Below, piece after piece: positions 5,458 to 6,632 of a DNA stretch of 6,632 nucleotides. This DNA is from Paracoccus sp. (in: a-proteobacteria) (GTDB lineage: Bacteria > Pseudomonadota > Alphaproteobacteria > Rhodobacterales > Rhodobacteraceae): positions 1 to 6,632 of the forward strand of contig JAPSIP010000085.1 of assembly GCA_031178645.1 (NCBI GenBank), in the 5' to 3' direction. The translations under genes were made by a program, and so were the position numbers. The notes beneath the pieces were generated by a model. The model ran no database searches. It was not told the origin of the DNA and was given only the letters and a program-made list of their open reading frames with translations. Numbering within the stretch: position 1 is the first letter of the stretch; each line of letters begins with the position of its first letter.

Positions 5458-5910
5458 ATGACCCGCTTCACCTCTCATATGGCCCTGGCGCTTGACCAGG
5501 CAAGGGCCGCCGCCCGGCGCGGTGAGGTTCCGGTGGGGGCCGTGGTAGTGGCCCCTGACGGCCGCGTGGTCTCGGCGGCAGGAAACCGGACGCGCGCGTT
5601 GTCCGATCCGACCGCCCATGCCGAAATCCTGGCGATTCGCGAGGCCTGCCGGGCCGCAGGGTCGGAACGGCTGCCCGGCCATGACCTGTGGGTCACGCTG
5701 GAGCCTTGTCCGATGTGCGCGGCCGCGATCTCGGCCGCGCGGATCGGGCGGCTGTATTACGGGGCCAGCGACGTGCGGATGGGGGGCGTGGAGCATGGGG
5801 CGCGGGTTTTCGACCATCCGCAATGCCACCACCGCCCTACCGTCTATGATGGCATCGGCGCGGACCCCGCGCGGGCGCTGTTGCAGGGGTTCTTCCAGAC
5901 CCGCCGATGA
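5458..5910 (+). CDS. tadA: tRNA-specific adenosine deaminase TadA
   Basis: This 150-residue zinc enzyme deaminates adenosine 34 to inosine in tRNA-Arg(ACG), allowing it to decode CGU, CGC and CGA. It belongs to the cytidine/deoxycytidylate deaminase fold. The catalytic motif is intact: HAE with His54 and proton-shuttling Glu56, then PCPMC with Cys84 and Cys87; the three residues His54, Cys84 and Cys87 bind zinc. [10 protein letters not shown] (22-31) and [17 protein letters not shown] (47-63) are typical of TadA rather than cytidine deaminase. The start at 5458 (MTRFTSHM) gives the usual Rhodobacteraceae N-terminus. An in-frame ATG at 5428 has a better-placed AAGGG and would add ten residues. 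The gene is divergent from rluB and followed closely by tRNA-Gly, forming a small translation-related cluster. It should be essential if no alternative reads CGN codons. Confidence 0.93.
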   Translation: MTRFTSHMALALDQARAAARRGEVPVGAVVVAPDGRVVSAAGNRTRALSDPTAHAEILAIREACRAAGSERLPGHDLWVTLEPCPMCAAAISAARIGRLYYGASDVRMGGVEHGARVFDHPQCHHRPTVYDGIGADPARALLQGFFQTRR

Positions 5911-5913
5911 CGG

Positions 5914-5942
5914 TTGCACGCCCCGCGCGGCTCGCCTATACC
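5914..5942 (+). promoter_or_regulatory. tRNA-Gly promoter
   Basis: TTGCAC (5914-5919) and TATACC (5937-5942) are separated by exactly 17 bases. The -10 ends 9 bases before the first tRNA base, so transcription would begin with almost no 5' leader. It starts four bases after the tadA stop codon, so the tRNA is likely transcribed independently of tadA. Confidence 0.55.
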
Positions 5943-5951
5943 GTTTCCGAC

Positions 5952-6025
5952 GCGGGTGTAGCTCAATGGTAGAGCAGCAGCCTTCCAAGCTGAATACGTG
6001 GGTTCGATTCCCATCACCCGCTCCA
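5952..6025 (+). tRNA. tRNA-Gly, anticodon UCC
   Basis: A complete 74-base cloverleaf is visible. Acceptor GCGGGTG (5952-5958) pairs with CACCCGC (6015-6021). The D-arm is GCTC/GAGC (5961-5964, 5972-5975). The anticodon loop CTTCCAA (5982-5988) has TCC at 5984-5986, and the T-arm GTGGG/CCCAT encloses TTCGATT. The discriminator base is T6022 and the CCA end is encoded (6023-6025). The tRNA reads GGA, and GGG by wobble. The first anticodon-stem pair is G/A (5977/5993), which I believe is usual for this alphaproteobacterial isoacceptor. Confidence 0.97.
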
Positions 6026-6045
6026 ACCATCATCCCTGACGAAAA

Positions 6046-6378
6046 TCACGGGCGCGTGGGCGGCCTGTCAGAGGCGACGCTGTCCTTGCGAAGGACCGAC
6101 TGCAGTTCCATCGTGTCCGCGTCCACACGCACCAGATGGCCCTGCACGATCGCATAGCGGCTGCCGCGCGGCTCGGCGCCCAGGCCGTATCGGCCGGGCT
6201 GTTCGATGAAATCCACGAGATCGGTTGGCAGGACTTCTCCGGGGACCAGGGGGACAGTCGCGGCGCGCACGGGTTCGACCCCGGCCCTGCCCTGGGCCTG
6301 GGGGGACGGGCCTTCGAAGACCGTCAGGCCGACTGCCGCTGCCGCGGCCGTCGCGATCATCATGACCTTGTGCATCAT
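6046..6378 (-). CDS. Exported 110-aa hypothetical protein
   Basis: This small protein has unknown function. From ATG 6378 (MMHKVMMIATAAAAAVGLTVF) it has a basic start and a hydrophobic core of about 5-20, followed by an Ala/Gln/Gly-rich stretch, so export to the periplasm is likely. The mature part has one compact-looking region, DLVDFIEQPGRYGLGAEPRGSRYAIVQGHLVRVDADTMELQSVLR (about 53-97). Its GRYGL...GSRYAIVxGxLVRVDxxT pattern recalls the short C-terminal segment of RcnB-like and similar small periplasmic alphaproteobacterial proteins. That resemblance is weak and not enough for a name. There are no Cys residues. The start is tentative: two adjacent ATGs (6378, 6375) lack a good Shine-Dalgarno, and a TTG at 6417 extends the frame. 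It is convergent with tRNA-Gly, 20 bases away. Confidence 0.7.
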   Translation of the reverse strand: MMHKVMMIATAAAAAVGLTVFEGPSPQAQGRAGVEPVRAATVPLVPGEVLPTDLVDFIEQPGRYGLGAEPRGSRYAIVQGHLVRVDADTMELQSVLRKDSVASDRPPTRP

Positions 6379-6463
6379 TGTTTCGCCGGTTCTTCTGTCC
6401 TTATCGATCAAAAACAAGGCAGGGGCCGCGCCGGTTCCATCCGCGCGTCACAGTTCCGTCGCG
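6379..6463. other. Gap upstream of the 110-aa gene with GAACCGGCG repeats
   Basis: This 85-base gap lies between two minus-strand genes. It contains the 9-base direct repeat CGCCGGTTC (6384-6392 and 6429-6437), read GAACCGGCG on the coding strand. A GGAAC (6438-6434) is followed by TGTT (6416-6413) after 17 bases, which loosely resembles an ECF-type promoter. No ordinary sigma-70 pair stands out, and I see no terminator hairpin for the upstream dehydrogenase gene. Confidence 0.3.
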
Positions 6464-6632
6464 TTAGCAGTTTTTTCCGACGAAGCGTGGCAACATTGCC
6501 GAAAAGTCGCGGCCTCGGCCATCCTCATGTTCGACAAACTGGTGATAAAGCTGTTGTGCAAGCGCGCCCATCGGCGTGTCCGCCCCGGCCGAGGACGCCG
6601 CCGCCTGCGACAGGTTCAGGTCCTTGAGCATC
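6464..6632 (-). CDS. 3-hydroxyisobutyrate dehydrogenase-family protein, C-terminal fragment
   Basis: Only the last 55 codons are present; the rest lies beyond the right edge. The visible part begins MLKDLNLSQAAASSAGADTP and ends in RDFSAMLPRFVGKNC and a TAA stop. The MLKDLxLxQxAA...TPxGxLAxxLY...DFSA pattern is characteristic of the all-helical C-terminal domain of NAD(P)-dependent beta-hydroxyacid dehydrogenases. It most resembles 3-hydroxyisobutyrate dehydrogenase (MmsB, valine catabolism). 2-hydroxy-3-oxopropionate (tartronate semialdehyde) reductase is an alternative. The Rossmann domain and catalytic lysine are not in the window, so substrate cannot be decided. The truncation is caused by the window edge and is not a mutation. 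Confidence 0.82.
   Translation of the reverse strand, partial: MLKDLNLSQAAASSAGADTPMGALAQQLYHQFVEHEDGRGRDFSAMLPRFVGKNC

Noticed and set aside
3785..5461. A 558-codon open frame on the plus strand, antisense to the whole of rluB and starting at the shared hairpin.
   Set aside because: It is Ala/Arg/Gly/Leu-rich with no domain, signal or ribosome-binding site, and it mirrors the GC-rich, repeat-laden rluB sequence. Long antisense frames are expected opposite such genes because stop codons are rare.
5977..5993. G/A mismatch at the first pair of the tRNA-Gly anticodon stem, which could hint at a pseudo-tRNA.
   Set aside because: Every other stem pairs, the CCA end is encoded, a promoter is well placed, and I recall the same GCAGC/GCTGA stem in other alphaproteobacterial tRNA-Gly(UCC) genes.
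6026..6045. Weak stem CCCTGA/TCACGGG just after the tRNA as a possible terminator.
   Set aside because: It needs a bulge, has only about six pairs and no T-run, and its 3' arm runs into the convergent gene. It is too weak to call as a feature.

Overview
The window is high-GC (roughly two thirds G+C by eye) alphaproteobacterial chromosome. Gene content, protein style and the tRNA point to Rhodobacteraceae, most likely Paracoccus or a close relative. This placement is inferred from protein resemblance and codon use; no search was run. No insertion sequence, phage gene, CRISPR array or restriction/defence gene is visible. I see a well-organised housekeeping and metal-homeostasis neighbourhood, not an obvious new system.

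Layout: (1) A 67-aa membrane-anchored or secreted hypothetical protein lies at 20-223 on the minus strand. A 198-base gap follows, holding two dyads and no clear promoter. (2) A complete zinc-uptake locus spans 422-3501. The minus strand carries zur, znuC and znuB, joined by stop/start overlaps. The divergent plus-strand gene is znuA. The shared control region (about 2450-2530) has two dyads of the type TGTTA-N5-TAACA. One fills the spacer of a good znuA promoter and covers the only in-frame zur ATG. (3) A 58-codon hemP (hemin uptake protein family) lies at 3606-3782 with its own TTGACA promoter. A strong GC hairpin then serves as a shared terminator with the convergent next gene. (4) rluB, an rRNA pseudouridine synthase with a 250-residue Arg/Gly/Lys/Pro/Asp-rich tail, is at 3827-5347 on the minus strand. 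(5) tadA, the tRNA adenosine deaminase, is divergent from it at 5458-5910. (6) tRNA-Gly(UCC) with an encoded CCA end lies at 5952-6025 behind a well-spaced promoter. (7) A 110-aa exported protein of unknown function is at 6046-6378 on the minus strand. (8) The last 55 codons of a 3-hydroxyisobutyrate dehydrogenase-family gene run off the right edge on the minus strand.

How it works together: ZnuA captures periplasmic zinc, ZnuB and ZnuC carry it across the inner membrane with ATP, and Zur should shut both transcription units when zinc is sufficient. Three of the four proteins carry extra His-rich stretches: the ZnuA loop, the ZnuC C-terminus and the Zur N-terminus. HemP suggests an iron/heme-responsive unit beside the zinc locus. 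rluB, tadA and the tRNA gene form a small translation-related group.
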